From Novosphingopyxis sp965218915 (GTDB lineage: Bacteria > Pseudomonadota > Alphaproteobacteria > Sphingomonadales > Sphingomonadaceae), in contig NZ_OZ244708.1 of NCBI RefSeq assembly GCF_965218915.1, positions 248,001-312,000 on the forward strand: a stretch of 64,000 nt of DNA. Direction: 5' to 3'. The notes under the pieces are model-generated. The model was not told where the DNA came from and ran no database searches. It worked only from the letters and a program-made list of their open reading frames with translations. The translations under genes were made by a program, and so were the position numbers. This document shows, piece after piece, positions 8,242-16,626 of the stretch; position 1 is the first letter of the stretch, and each line of letters begins with the position of its first letter.

Positions 8242-8574
8242 ATGGCGAAGGGAACGCCGCCTAGCGCGGAGCCGTCCCATCTCGAAGCCGAAGATTTTGT
8301 CCGCGCCCTGCCGCCGAGTTGCGATCGCATGATCGGCGGTTGGGTCTATCGCCAGCTTGATTTTCATTTACCAGAATATCTGAAACCGCATCCATCCGAT
8401 CATATATTGTCCGATCTTTCGATCGATCCGGACGACTACTCTGACATGGGCCGGGATCATTTTGAGCGCTGGTCCCTTCCAACTCCTTCGCCCCTTGATC
8501 CGGAGGTGCTGCCGGAAGATCCAACCGTCGAGGCCTTTGTCCGCTATCTCACGCAGCGGACGAAAAGGTCATGA
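8242..8574 (+). CDS. Small acidic hypothetical protein after dxs
   Basis: About 110 residues from the ATG at 8242, or 136 from a TTG at 8164 that overlaps the dxs stop. It has no family I recognise. The C-terminal half is acidic and Pro-rich (SIDPDDYSDMGRDHFERW, LPEDPTVEAFVRYL). Neither start has a good ribosome site. In the other frame, an ATG at 8188 begins a membrane-anchor-like stretch (MLVIFAAVMLFF, then WRRERR) that stops at codon 49. The two frames together look like one anchored protein split by a frameshift. Confidence 0.45.
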   Translation: MAKGTPPSAEPSHLEAEDFVRALPPSCDRMIGGWVYRQLDFHLPEYLKPHPSDHILSDLSIDPDDYSDMGRDHFERWSLPTPSPLDPEVLPEDPTVEAFVRYLTQRTKRS

Positions 8575-8631
8575 TCCTGCGCCGCCGCGTCTGGCGTGAA
8601 CTCGATCCCAGCGCGCGCGAGCCGCCTCCGG

Positions 8632-9012
8632 CTAGAGGAGCCTGATGGTTGCCGGGTAATCGGCGAGTTGGCGATCCGCCGTAACCAGCGTCAATTCTTC
8701 CACTTGGGCCTGCGCGACCAGCGCGCGATCAAATGGATCTCCGTGGATTTCCGGCAAGGCGCCGACCGCCACCGCATGATGTATTTCAAAGCTCAGCTCG
8801 ACCCAGCCGGCATCCAGCAGTCGCTGCGCGACCACGGTGGGATCATAAGGAAAATCGTCGCGTCGCTTGGCGAACTTGATTGCGATTTCCCAAATGCTGA
8901 TCGGGCTGAACAGGGTTTCGGTGCTCTCGATCTCGTCGAGCAGACCTGAAGGGAATCGATCGGGCTGCGTGCCGAGCCAGATCAGCAGATGCGTATCAAA
9001 CAGCAGCCTCAT
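8632..9012 (-). CDS. PIN-domain ribonuclease toxin (VapC-like)
   Basis: A protein of 126 residues. The acidic residues of the PIN active site are in place: D6 (FDTHLLIW), E42 (SIWEIAIK), D92/D95 (GDPFDRALVAQA) and D113 (TADRQL). Such toxins cleave RNA, often tRNA, using Mg2+. The ATG overlaps the antitoxin stop by four bases (ATGA), the usual coupling in type II toxin-antitoxin operons. The sequence appears intact. Confidence 0.88.
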   Translation of the reverse strand: MRLLFDTHLLIWLGTQPDRFPSGLLDEIESTETLFSPISIWEIAIKFAKRRDDFPYDPTVVAQRLLDAGWVELSFEIHHAVAVGALPEIHGDPFDRALVAQAQVEELTLVTADRQLADYPATIRLL

Positions 9013-9254
9013 TCGTCGCCGTCGAACATCGCCGCGATTTCATCCGCGAACATCGTGTCGAAATCGGCCGGTGGCGGCGGATAGTCGCTGAGAAACCCCA
9101 CCCGGCTCTTCACCGGCGTTTCGTCCGGCTCCAGCGCTTCCACCTTCACCAGCGGTTTGCCCGCCTTGGCGATGATGAACGGATGGCCCTTCACCGCCGC
9201 GGCGACGAGTTGGGAGAGGCGGGTCTTCGCCTCGTGTATATTGACGGTTTCCAT
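9009..9254 (-). CDS. Phd/YefM-type antitoxin of the PIN toxin
   Basis: An 81-residue protein opening with METVNIHEAKTRLSQLVAA, the DNA-binding fold of the Phd/YefM family. The C-terminal part (DYPPPPADFDTMFADEIAAMFDGDE) is acidic and would wrap the toxin. ATG 9254 is preferred because GGAG lies 8 bases upstream; a TTG four codons earlier is weaker. A perfect dyad immediately upstream is the likely autoregulatory operator, placed where bound antitoxin would block transcription of both genes. Confidence 0.85.
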   Translation of the reverse strand: METVNIHEAKTRLSQLVAAAVKGHPFIIAKAGKPLVKVEALEPDETPVKSRVGFLSDYPPPPADFDTMFADEIAAMFDGDE

Positions 9255-9264
9255 ATGCCGCTCC

Positions 9265-9283
9265 AACCAGACTTAGTCTGGTT
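9265..9283. promoter_or_regulatory. Operator dyad of the toxin-antitoxin operon
   Basis: The perfect inverted repeat AACCAGAC-TTA-GTCTGGTT starts 10 bases upstream of the antitoxin ATG. Its position and symmetry fit binding by an antitoxin dimer. Confidence 0.65.
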
Positions 9284-9318
9284 AGTTTAGTTCAACAGCG
9301 CGTGCCCCGCAAGCGCGT

Positions 9319-9840
9319 TCAGTTGGGATTGGGCACCGGCTCATAGCCGTCGGGAACCGAAGGCTGCGAGCCGTCCGACAATGGATCGCCCGTCGCCGAC
9401 GGTTCGCCCGTGGGCGTAGCGCTGTTGTTCGGTACGATGGTGCCCGCCTGGGCCTCCTGTCCGTCGCCTTCGGGCGCGGCGATGATGTCGCGCGTGACCG
9501 AACCCTTGCTCACCACATTGGTCGCCGGATCGCCGACTTCGCTGCGGATGCCGAGATCGTCGTCGCCGGCCTCGCGGCTCACCGCCTGTTCGACCGGCGA
9601 GCGTGGGGCGGGGCCGCCGAACAGCGCGTCGAGCACCTGCTCCTGGTCGGTCCCGGCCTGCACCGGCGCGGCGCCGGGCTGCGGCGGCTCGAGCGAATAA
9701 TCGGGCGGGATCACCAACGGCGCCTGCCGCGAAACGGCGAACTCGTCGGGCCGGTTGCGGTCGAACAGCCCGCCGCCGCCGCAGGCGGAAAGGCCGCTGA
9801 GGAGCACCGCGCCGCCAAGGATCGCGAGCGATTTACGCAT
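9319..9840 (-). CDS. DUF3035 lipoprotein (BamF-like)
   Basis: A 173-residue protein with a lipoprotein signal (LAILGGAVLLSGLSACGGGG, Cys about residue 20) and the DUF3035 opening FDRNRPDEFAVSRQAPLVIPPDYSLEPP. The rest is low-complexity, rich in Pro, Gly, Ala and Asp. DUF3035 proteins follow lspA in many alphaproteobacteria, and one has been linked to the outer-membrane assembly complex as BamF; I transfer that role only tentatively. The start at 9840 has GGAG at a good distance and overlaps the end of lspA by eight bases. Confidence 0.75.
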   Translation of the reverse strand: MRKSLAILGGAVLLSGLSACGGGGLFDRNRPDEFAVSRQAPLVIPPDYSLEPPQPGAAPVQAGTDQEQVLDALFGGPAPRSPVEQAVSREAGDDDLGIRSEVGDPATNVVSKGSVTRDIIAAPEGDGQEAQAGTIVPNNSATPTGEPSATGDPLSDGSQPSVPDGYEPVPNPN

Positions 9841-10342
9841 GGACATTCTCCGAATTTCTTTGGCCGGGCTTGTTGCGCATGAGCAGCGCGCGGGCAAGCA
9901 ATATCAGGACGCCGATGGTGATGCAGGCATCGGCCAGGTTGAAGATGAAGAAGGGCCGCACGCCGCCGATATGGAAATCGGCATAGTCGACGACATAGCC
10001 GAAGCGCGCGCGATCGATGATGTTGCCGATCGCGCCGCCCAGGATCAGCCCCAGCGCCAGCACGTCGCCGGTGCGCCGCTCGCGCCACATCCAAACTAGC
10101 ACCGCGATGGCGAGCACGGCGGTCAGCCCCACCAGCATCCAGCGCTGGGCGTCCGTGCCGGCCTGGAACATGCCCATCGATACGCCCTTATTCTCCGCCC
10201 AGGTGAGGTCGAAAATGGGCAGCAGATAGATGGTGCCCTTGCTCTGCAGCGAGAGCGGCACGATCATCGCATATTTCACCGCCTGATCGACCAACACGAC
10301 GAGCGCCGCCAGGATCAGGCCATAGGATTTGATGCGCGTCAT
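9833..10342 (-). CDS. lspA: Lipoprotein signal peptidase II
   Basis: A 169-residue inner-membrane aspartyl protease that removes signal peptides from lipid-modified prolipoproteins. Four membrane segments are visible. The catalytic pair is D119 (YVVDYADFH) and D138 (FNLADACITIG), with GGAIGNIIDR just before. The start MTRIKSYGLI has GGAG 11 bases upstream. It overlaps the DUF3035 lipoprotein gene, itself a substrate. The usual ileS between ribF and lspA is missing here. Confidence 0.95.
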   Translation of the reverse strand: MTRIKSYGLILAALVVLVDQAVKYAMIVPLSLQSKGTIYLLPIFDLTWAENKGVSMGMFQAGTDAQRWMLVGLTAVLAIAVLVWMWRERRTGDVLALGLILGGAIGNIIDRARFGYVVDYADFHIGGVRPFFIFNLADACITIGVLILLARALLMRNKPGQRNSENVHA

Positions 10343-10438
10343 TCGCTCGAAAGCTCCGTCACCTTGGTTTGCCGGCACCCGATTGCACGAAAGCGGCCAC
10401 TCGTCCACCGTCCTGCGTCGCCCCGCCTGAACGCTGGC

Positions 10439-11383
10439 CTAACCGGCGGGCACGCTTGCCAGGCGGTGGCGTGCTTCGTGGCAGTCCGCCGCCATCTGGA
10501 CCTTGAGCGCTTCCAGATCGTCGAACTTGCGCTCGGGACGAAGGAAATCATGCAGCTCCACGGCGATGTTCTGGCCGTAGAGATCGCCCGAAAACTGGAA
10601 GAAATAAGGCTCCAGCAATTCCACGGGCGGATCGAAACTGGGACGGATGCCGATATTGGCCGCGCCGTCCAGGACGCGTCCGTCGGGCAACCGCCCGCGC
10701 ACCGCATAGATGCCATAGCGCGGCCGCAGATAATGGCCGAGTTCCAGATTGGCGGTGGGATAGCCCAGCTCCCGGCCCGTCTTGGCGCCGTGCACCACCC
10801 GACCCTCGATGGCGAACGGCCGGCTGAGCAGGCGCGCGGCCTCGCGCGGATCGCCCGCCTTCAGCGCCTCACGGATGCGCGTCGACGAGATGATCCCGCC
10901 ATCGCCTTCGATCGGCGCGACGATGCGGCTGCGAAAGCCGAGGTCCGCGCCGAGCGTTCCGAGCATCGGCGCCTTGCCCGCGCGGCCCTTGCCAAAGGTG
11001 AAGTCGCCGCCCGTCACCACGGCCGCCGCGCCCAGCCGACCGATCAGCAGCTCGCGCACGAAATCCTGTGCGCTGGTGGCGGCCAACGCGCGGTCAAAGG
11101 CGAATACCAGCATCGCGTCGGCGCCCGCGTCCGCGAACAGCTGCTGGCGCTGATCGAGCGTGGTCAGGCGAAAAGGCGGCGCATTGGGCTGGAACAGCCG
11201 CGCCGGATGCGGATCGAAGGTGGCGACGATCGCCGGGCGGCCTTCCGCGCGCGCCCAGCCGATTGCCTCGCCCGCCACCGCCTGATGGCCACGGTGGAAG
11301 CCGTCGAAATTGCCGAGCGCGATGATGGCGCCGCGCATATGCTCGGGCAGGGCCTCGTCGACGCCATAACGGGCGATGCTCAT
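10439..11383 (-). CDS. ribF: Bifunctional riboflavin kinase / FAD synthetase
   Basis: A protein of 314 residues. The N-terminal nucleotidyltransferase domain shows GNFDGFHRGHQAV (residues 23-35) and later ISSTRIREALKAGD. The C-terminal riboflavin kinase domain shows GRELGYPTANLEL and GIYAVRGRL. It phosphorylates riboflavin to FMN and adenylates FMN to FAD. It lies 32 bases after folA and 96 before lspA on the same strand. Confidence 0.96.
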   Translation of the reverse strand: MSIARYGVDEALPEHMRGAIIALGNFDGFHRGHQAVAGEAIGWARAEGRPAIVATFDPHPARLFQPNAPPFRLTTLDQRQQLFADAGADAMLVFAFDRALAATSAQDFVRELLIGRLGAAAVVTGGDFTFGKGRAGKAPMLGTLGADLGFRSRIVAPIEGDGGIISSTRIREALKAGDPREAARLLSRPFAIEGRVVHGAKTGRELGYPTANLELGHYLRPRYGIYAVRGRLPDGRVLDGAANIGIRPSFDPPVELLEPYFFQFSGDLYGQNIAVELHDFLRPERKFDDLEALKVQMAADCHEARHRLASVPAG

Positions 11384-11415
11384 GGCCTACCCCTCATGCC
11401 TACAGCGCGCGGCAT

Positions 11416-11904
11416 CTATTTCCTGACGAGCGTGACGAAATCGAACGCCGGGCGATCGCCATCGCGCTCGTGCGATTCGCGCGCGATCTCGGTCCATTCG
11501 TCGGGTTCGAAGGCGGGAACGCGCGTGTCGCCATCGGGCGCGGCATGGACTTCGGTCAGTTCGATGCGGTCGGCGCGACTGCGGAACAGCGCGAAGATTT
11601 CGGCTCCCCCGATCACCGTCACATGCGGCGCATTGGCGGTGGCGAGCGCCGCTTCGACCGAGCCCACCGGCTCGGCTTCCTCGTCGGCCCAGTCGGCATC
11701 GCGGGTGAGCACGATATGGCGTCGGCCGGGCAAGGCGACGGGCAGGCTTTCGAACGTCTTGCGGCCCATGATCATCGGCCGGGCGCCGGTGATCTGCTTG
11801 AAATGCCTGAGGTCGGCGGGAAGATGCCAGGGCATGTCGCCATCCTTGCCGATGACGCCGTTGTCCGCCCGGGCGAGCACGAAGATGATTTCGGGATGGT
11901 TCAT
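11416..11904 (-). CDS. folA: Dihydrofolate reductase
   Basis: A 162-residue NADPH-dependent enzyme making tetrahydrofolate. Motifs are NGVIGKDGDMPWHLPADLRHF with the proton-relay Asp31, MGRKTFESLP and VIGGAEIFALF. The start at ATG 11904 puts the first strand (IIFVLARA) at the usual place; a start 12 codons upstream would run toward the purK stop. It sits between purK and ribF, so purine and folate functions are clustered. Confidence 0.95.
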   Translation of the reverse strand: MNHPEIIFVLARADNGVIGKDGDMPWHLPADLRHFKQITGARPMIMGRKTFESLPVALPGRRHIVLTRDADWADEEAEPVGSVEAALATANAPHVTVIGGAEIFALFRSRADRIELTEVHAAPDGDTRVPAFEPDEWTEIARESHERDGDRPAFDFVTLVRK

Positions 11905-11936
11905 GAGCCTGTCACCGGCGCTTAACCCAGCCAAAT

Positions 11937-13010
11937 TCAAAAATATAGCTTGGTGACATGGCCCATTTTCCGGCCCGGCCGCGCATCGGCCTTGCCATAA
12001 TGATGCAGGTGCGCCGCGGGGTCGGCCAGAATCGCCGCGCTGTCGTTGATTTGCTCGCCGATCAGGTTGCTCATTTCGATGCGCGTGCCGACGGTGGCGC
12101 AGGCGCCCAAAGGAAGGCCCGCGATGGCGCGAATATGGTTTTCGAACTGGCTCGTCACCGCGCCCTCGATCGTCCAGTGGCCGCTATTGTGGACGCGCGG
12201 CGCGCATTCGTTGAACAGCGGGCCGTCGGCAGTGGCGAAGAATTCGAACGTCAGCACGCCGATCGCATCCAGCGCTTCGGCCGCCTTGCCCGCCAGCGCG
12301 CGCGCGTCCGCGATCTGGGCCTCAACCACGTCCCCGGCGGGCCAGAGCGAGCGCCGCAAGATGCCGTCCTCATGCACATTGCGCGTCGAATCCCAGAAGC
12401 GGATTTCGCCATCGGCGGCGCGCACGAGGATGACCGAGAACTCGTCCTCGAACGTGACAAACCCTTCCATCACCGCGGGCTGCCGTCCGATGCTCTCCCA
12501 GCCGCGCGGTGCGTCACCGCCGTCGGTGATGCGGGCCTGGCCCTTGCCGTCATAGCCCATGCGGTCGGTCTTCAGGATGGCGGGCGCGCCGATCGCGGCG
12601 ATGGCCTCCTTCAGCGTGGCTGCATCCTCGACGAACGCGAACGGCGCGGTGCGCGCGCCGAGATCGCGGAAGAAGCTTTTTTCGGCGATGCGGCTCTGCG
12701 AGATGTCGAGCGCCTTGACCCCGGGCCGCACCTTGTCCGCCAGCCCCAGCGCCAAGAGCGGCGCGGTCGGGACATTCTCGAACTCATAGGTCAGCACATC
12801 GCAGGCTTCGGCGAAACGGGCGAGCGCAGGTTCGTCCTCGAAGGCGGCGGTGGTGCGCGATACGGCGACGTCGGCGGCGACCGCGCGGCCCTGCGGCGCG
12901 AAAATATGGCAGCGATAGCCGATTTGCGCCGCGGCCATCGCTAGCATGCGCCCCAACTGGCCGCCGCCCAGAATTCCGATGACCGCGCTGGGCGCGAGCG
13001 CTCCGTTCAT
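11937..13010 (-). CDS. purK: 5-(carboxyamino)imidazole ribonucleotide synthase
   Basis: A 357-residue ATP-grasp enzyme that makes N5-CAIR from AIR, bicarbonate and ATP in purine synthesis. The N-terminal GILGGGQLGRMLAMAA binds the substrate; AILKTDRMGYDGKGQ and FECAP-like NECAPRVHNSGHWTIEGAVTSQFE mark the ATP-grasp part. It overlaps purE by four bases (ATGA), as in most bacteria, so the two are co-translated. Confidence 0.96.
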   Translation of the reverse strand: MNGALAPSAVIGILGGGQLGRMLAMAAAQIGYRCHIFAPQGRAVAADVAVSRTTAAFEDEPALARFAEACDVLTYEFENVPTAPLLALGLADKVRPGVKALDISQSRIAEKSFFRDLGARTAPFAFVEDAATLKEAIAAIGAPAILKTDRMGYDGKGQARITDGGDAPRGWESIGRQPAVMEGFVTFEDEFSVILVRAADGEIRFWDSTRNVHEDGILRRSLWPAGDVVEAQIADARALAGKAAEALDAIGVLTFEFFATADGPLFNECAPRVHNSGHWTIEGAVTSQFENHIRAIAGLPLGACATVGTRIEMSNLIGEQINDSAAILADPAAHLHHYGKADARPGRKMGHVTKLYF

Positions 13011-13519
13011 GCAGGTGTCTCGGCGGGCGCCTCGGCTACGCCGCTCGTCTGCGCGCCGCGAAAATCGGCGAGCCGCTGCGCCAGTGCGTCGTTGGTGGTG
13101 GCCAGCATCGCGGCGGCGAACAAAGCGGCGTTCTTCGCGCCCGCCTCGCCGATCGCAAAGGTGGCCACCGGCACGCCGCCTGGCATCTGCACGATCGAGA
13201 GCAAGCTATCCATGCCATCGAGCGCCTTCGATTGCACCGGCACGCCAAGCACCGGCAGCGGCGTCAACGCTGCCGCCATCCCCGGCAGATGCGCCGCGCC
13301 GCCAGCCCCGGCGATGATCGCTTTGAGGCCGCGCTGCTCGGCGGTTTTGGCATAATCACAGAGCCGCTGCGGCGTGCGATGCGCCGAGACGATGCGCACC
13401 TCATGCGCGATACCGAATTGCTGCAGGATATCGGCGGCGCACTGCATGGTCGGCCAGTCGGACTGGCTGCCCATGATGATGCCGATGATGGGTCCGTCGC
13501 CCCCCGATTTCTGGCTCAT
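13007..13519 (-). CDS. purE: N5-CAIR mutase (class I PurE)
   Basis: A 170-residue protein. GIIMGSQSDWPTM holds the phosphate-binding Ser and Asp; VSAHRTP carries the catalytic His; GAGGAAHLPGMAAALTPLPVLGVPV follows. It rearranges N5-CAIR to CAIR right after PurK. About 15 extra Ala/Glu/Thr residues form the C-terminal tail. GGAG lies just upstream of the ATG. Confidence 0.96.
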   Translation of the reverse strand: MSQKSGGDGPIIGIIMGSQSDWPTMQCAADILQQFGIAHEVRIVSAHRTPQRLCDYAKTAEQRGLKAIIAGAGGAAHLPGMAAALTPLPVLGVPVQSKALDGMDSLLSIVQMPGGVPVATFAIGEAGAKNAALFAAAMLATTNDALAQRLADFRGAQTSGVAEAPAETPA

Positions 13520-13623
13520 GCTCCACCCCGTAAACTCGTTCGCGTGAAGCGAATTCTGTTATCGAAGGGGAGGGGGTAGGGCAATGGGGGAAGCTTGGCG
13601 TTCAACCTGGTCTCTAAAGCATG

Positions 13624-13706
13624 TCGTCATTCCGGCGAAAGCCGGAATCCAGGGCCATTACAGAGCTGCACCCGCCATGGATTCCGGATCAAGTCCGGAA
13701 TGACGA
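13624..13706. repeat. Palindromic intergenic repeat (family A, CGTCATTCC type)
   Basis: The unit begins CGTCATTCCGGCGAAAGCCG and ends with the inverse, TCCGGAATGACG. Related copies lie at 16516-16598 and 56698-56800. Each has two hairpins and ends in CGTCA/TGACG inverted repeats, resembling REP/MITE-like elements common in sphingomonads. Confidence 0.75.
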
Positions 13707-13734
13707 AGCCAATGGGGAGAACGAGCGCGTGCCC

Positions 13735-14421
13735 TCACCGGTCCTTCAGATAATAACGCTCCACCTCGTCCAGCTCGTCGTCCAGCTCGTAGATCATCGG
13801 CTGGCCGGTCGGGATTTCCAGCCCGGTGATCTCGTCGTCGGGGATTGCCGAGAGATGTTTGACGAGCGCGCGCAGCGAATTGCCGTGCGCGCTGATCAGC
13901 ACGGTCTTGCCCGCCTTCAGCTCGGGCGCGATGACGTCGTTCCAATAGGGCAGCACGCGCTCGATCGTGAGTTTCAGGCTTTCGGTGCGCGGCACGTCGA
14001 TCCCGGCATAGCGCGGATCGGACGACAGGTCATATTCGCTACCTGCCTCCAGTTGCGGAGGCGGCACATCGAAACTGCGGCGCCAGACATGCACCTGCTC
14101 GTCGCCATGCCGGTCGCGCGTCTCCTGCTTGTCGAGCCCGGTGAGCCCGCCATAATGACGCTCGTTGAGGTGCCAGTCCTTATATTCGGGCAGCCAGAGC
14201 CGGTCCATTTCCTCCAGCGCCAGATGCAGCGTCTTGATCGCGCGGGTCTGGAGCGAGGTGAAGCAGATGTCGGGATCGACGCCCTTCTCGCGCATCAACC
14301 GCCCCGCCGCGCGCGCTTCCTCGATGCCCTTCTCGGTCACGTCCACGTCCCACCAGCCGGTGAAGCGGTTTTGCAGGTTCCATTCGGACTGGCCGTGGCG
14401 CAGCAGGATGAGTTTGGGCAT
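13735..14421 (-). CDS. gpmA: 2,3-bisphosphoglycerate-dependent phosphoglycerate mutase
   Basis: A 228-residue glycolytic enzyme interconverting 3- and 2-phosphoglycerate. LLRHGQSEWNLQNRFTGWWDVDVTEKG contains the phosphorylated His, LNERHYGGLTGLDKQE the middle motif, and ISAHGNSLRALVKHL the second His. Length and motifs are canonical for the cofactor-dependent form. The gene follows the M14 peptidase gene by 15 bases. pyk of the same pathway is at 17543. Confidence 0.96.
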   Translation of the reverse strand: MPKLILLRHGQSEWNLQNRFTGWWDVDVTEKGIEEARAAGRLMREKGVDPDICFTSLQTRAIKTLHLALEEMDRLWLPEYKDWHLNERHYGGLTGLDKQETRDRHGDEQVHVWRRSFDVPPPQLEAGSEYDLSSDPRYAGIDVPRTESLKLTIERVLPYWNDVIAPELKAGKTVLISAHGNSLRALVKHLSAIPDDEITGLEIPTGQPMIYELDDELDEVERYYLKDR

Positions 14422-14436
14422 GCTTGGCTCCGCGCT

Positions 14437-15561
14437 TTAAATCTCGTCGACCATTTCCGCCAGCACGGCCAGGCAATCATCGGCCAGGCGCACGCAGCGT
14501 TCGGGGCTCCAGCCATGCGCTTCGTCGGGCAGGAACTGGTTGTCCTTGAACGGCATCTCCAGCGTCATCGATACCGCACCGAAGCGCTGGGCGAGCTGGT
14601 TGGTGCTCATCGAGAGATTGGCGGTGCCGGGCTTGGCCTTGGGATAGCCCAGCTCATGTTGAAAATCGGGCGTGCGCTGGGCGAGCAGCTGCTGATAGCG
14701 GGTGAATTTGCCGCCAAGCTCCTCGGTCCAGTTCTCGATGCCCTCGAACCCGGCCAGAAACACCGCGGCAATCGCCTCGTCGCCGTGCACGTCCATGGCA
14801 TAATCGACGCCGCTTTCGTCCATCGCACCCCGCACGCACAACACTTCGGGGCTCTTCTCTTGCGAAGGCTCGTGCCATTCGCGGTTGAGGTTCACACCCT
14901 TGGAATTGGTGCGCAGATGGCCGCGAACGCTGCCGTCGGGGTTCATGTTCGGCACGACATGGAGGCGGCACTTTTGCCGGAGCAGCCGCGCATGCGGATC
15001 GGCTGGGTCGGTCAGCTTGGCGAGCGCGCCCTCCATCCACCATTCGGCCATCGATTCGCCGGGATGCTGGCGCGCATAGAGCCATACCTGTTTCTCGCCT
15101 TCACCCATTTCCAGACAGTCGATCGGGCGACCATCGGCGGTTAGCCCAAGCTGGCGGTAGGACACGCCCTCGCAGGCCGCGGCCTCGGCCACGAGGTTCT
15201 GGTGGCGCTCATAGCTGTAGGGCGCGAAATAGGCGAACCAGGCGGTGCCGCTCTCGCAGGTCCAGTCGATCGTCAGTTCCCCGGCGTCCTTGTCCCATCG
15301 GCTCGGCGCGCGCAGCCATTCGACGCGGTCCTCGCTCACGGCGGCGTTGTAATTTTGCCAGCCGCCCGGATAGGCGCTGCCCGCCAGATCGGTGATCGCC
15401 AGTTCCAGCCGCGTTCCCGGCTCGCAGGTCACGCGGAAATGGAACCATTGGTAGAAATCGGAGTGGTTGTCCTTGGCGATGCGCAGCCTGGCGCTGTCGC
15501 CCTTTGCGGATTCGACGATGATGTTGCCGCTGTCGAACGCGGACGTGATCTGCAGTGTCAT
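14437..15561 (-). CDS. M14-family zinc carboxypeptidase, cytosolic carboxypeptidase type
   Basis: A protein of 374 residues. A beta-rich N-terminal domain of about 120 residues (FYQWFHFRVTCEPG, then YSYERHQNLV) precedes the peptidase domain. Zinc-site motifs are ARQHPGESMAEWW (His, Glu) and DVHGDEA (His), with NMNPDGSVRGHLRTNSKGVNLNREW and the catalytic Glu of TLEMPFKD. This two-domain layout is that of the cytosolic carboxypeptidases related to tubulin deglutamylases. There is no signal peptide. The bacterial substrate is unknown. The gene overlaps the DUF4136 gene by four bases. Confidence 0.88.
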   Translation of the reverse strand: MTLQITSAFDSGNIIVESAKGDSARLRIAKDNHSDFYQWFHFRVTCEPGTRLELAITDLAGSAYPGGWQNYNAAVSEDRVEWLRAPSRWDKDAGELTIDWTCESGTAWFAYFAPYSYERHQNLVAEAAACEGVSYRQLGLTADGRPIDCLEMGEGEKQVWLYARQHPGESMAEWWMEGALAKLTDPADPHARLLRQKCRLHVVPNMNPDGSVRGHLRTNSKGVNLNREWHEPSQEKSPEVLCVRGAMDESGVDYAMDVHGDEAIAAVFLAGFEGIENWTEELGGKFTRYQQLLAQRTPDFQHELGYPKAKPGTANLSMSTNQLAQRFGAVSMTLEMPFKDNQFLPDEAHGWSPERCVRLADDCLAVLAEMVDEI

Positions 15562-16175
15562 TTCACCCTGATAGTCTCACCGCTGTTGCCGGGAAAGCCC
15601 TGGAACAGCGCGCCGGCCAATTTGCGCGAAATCACGTTCAGCTGCGCGGCTTCGGTGCGCGCGCCGGTTTCCTGCTGCGCGCGGCCTTCCCAGACGACGA
15701 GACTGTCGGAAGCGCGCAGGATCCGCGCGTCCAGCTCGGTGATCACCCGCGGACCCCCATCGCCGCCCAGCAGGCGGGTAAGGTCGAGCCCGACGCCGAG
15801 CCCCACGCCGCTGCCATAGGTGCCGGTCGATCCGCCCGCGCCGACCGAGACGCCCGAGCCGCGGTTCGCGAACTCGGCCGCCGTTCCGCGCTGCGCATCG
15901 ACTTCGGCGCGGTAGTCCCCGCCCGCAGCGACGACTGTGTAACCGAGCCGCGACAGTTCGGCGGCGACGGCATCGTAATAGGTGCGCGCCTCGATGCTCT
16001 CGGGCGCGATCGTTCCGCTGGGCAAGGGCGCCAGCGAGATCGTACCGCGCGGCACCGGCGCGGTCTCGGCGCGGTGGAAGCGGGTGACCTCGACCGGGCC
16101 GGCGGGCGTCATGCAAGCGGACAAGGAGGCCGCGGCGGCGGCGGCGAGAAAGACGGGGGCCAGGATACGCGGCAT
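15558..16175 (-). CDS. DUF4136 lipoprotein
   Basis: A 205-residue protein with a signal peptide and lipobox (AAASLSAC, Cys about residue 21). The DUF4136 body starts near VEVTRFHR and includes the Gly/Ser-rich stretch SVGAGGSTGTYGSGVGLGVG. Family members are outer-membrane-associated lipoproteins of unknown function. The stop overlaps the start of the M14 gene (ATGA), so the two are translated together. Confidence 0.8.
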   Translation of the reverse strand: MPRILAPVFLAAAAAASLSACMTPAGPVEVTRFHRAETAPVPRGTISLAPLPSGTIAPESIEARTYYDAVAAELSRLGYTVVAAGGDYRAEVDAQRGTAAEFANRGSGVSVGAGGSTGTYGSGVGLGVGLDLTRLLGGDGGPRVITELDARILRASDSLVVWEGRAQQETGARTEAAQLNVISRKLAGALFQGFPGNSGETIRVK

Positions 16176-16266
16176 GATTTTTTCCTCGTGAAAAGCTTGG
16201 CGTGAAAAGCTTGGGCGGATGGGCTATGATATGGAAACGCGCGGGCGCTTTCGTTGGTTGCCAAGC

Positions 16267-16295
16267 TTGACTTTGTACGGAGCCCTCCTTAGGTG
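16267..16295 (+). promoter_or_regulatory. Candidate rpmJ promoter
   Basis: TTGACT (16267-16272), a 17-base spacer and TAGGTG (16290-16295) lie about 50 bases upstream of the rpmJ ATG. The -35 box is strong and the -10 box poor. Confidence 0.4.
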
Positions 16296-16343
16296 CGCGC
16301 CTTCGAATTTCGACATTTCAATCAAACGAAGAAGCACCCAGCC

Positions 16344-16469
16344 ATGAAGATCCGCAACTCGCTGAAGTCGCTCAAGGGCCGTCATCGCGACAATCGCGTG
16401 ATCCGGCGCCGTGGGCGCGTCTACGTCATCAACAAGACCAACCGCCGCTTCAAGGCCCGCCAGGGCTGA
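16344..16469 (+). CDS. rpmJ: 50S ribosomal protein L36
   Basis: A 41-residue, very basic protein: MKIRNSLKSLKGRHRDNR, then RRRGRVYVINKTNRRFKARQG. It is the zinc-free L36 form, with no cysteine, as is usual in alphaproteobacteria. The alternative zinc-binding L36 has four metal ligands that are absent here. It stands alone between two divergently placed neighbours and has its own promoter candidate. Confidence 0.93.
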   Translation: MKIRNSLKSLKGRHRDNRVIRRRGRVYVINKTNRRFKARQG

Positions 16470-16515
16470 TTCGGCGTGGCGCTTGTGCGCCGTGTGCCGT
16501 TCTACAATAATATAA

Positions 16516-16598
16516 CGTCATCCCGGGCTCGACCCGGGATCCAGAGCGAGACGGCACTGCCGCCCGCCCCTGGATCCCGGGTCGAGTCCGGGATGACG
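16516..16598. repeat. Palindromic intergenic repeat (family A)
   Basis: It begins CGTCATCCCGGGCTCGACCC and ends GTCCGGGATGACG, with two near-perfect hairpins (CCCGGGCTCGACCCGGG and its inverse). It lies between rpmJ and the HAD gene and shares its ends with 13624-13706. Confidence 0.75.
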
Positions 16599-16626
16599 TG
16601 TTTTTAACGGCTGGAGAGTAAGCGAC

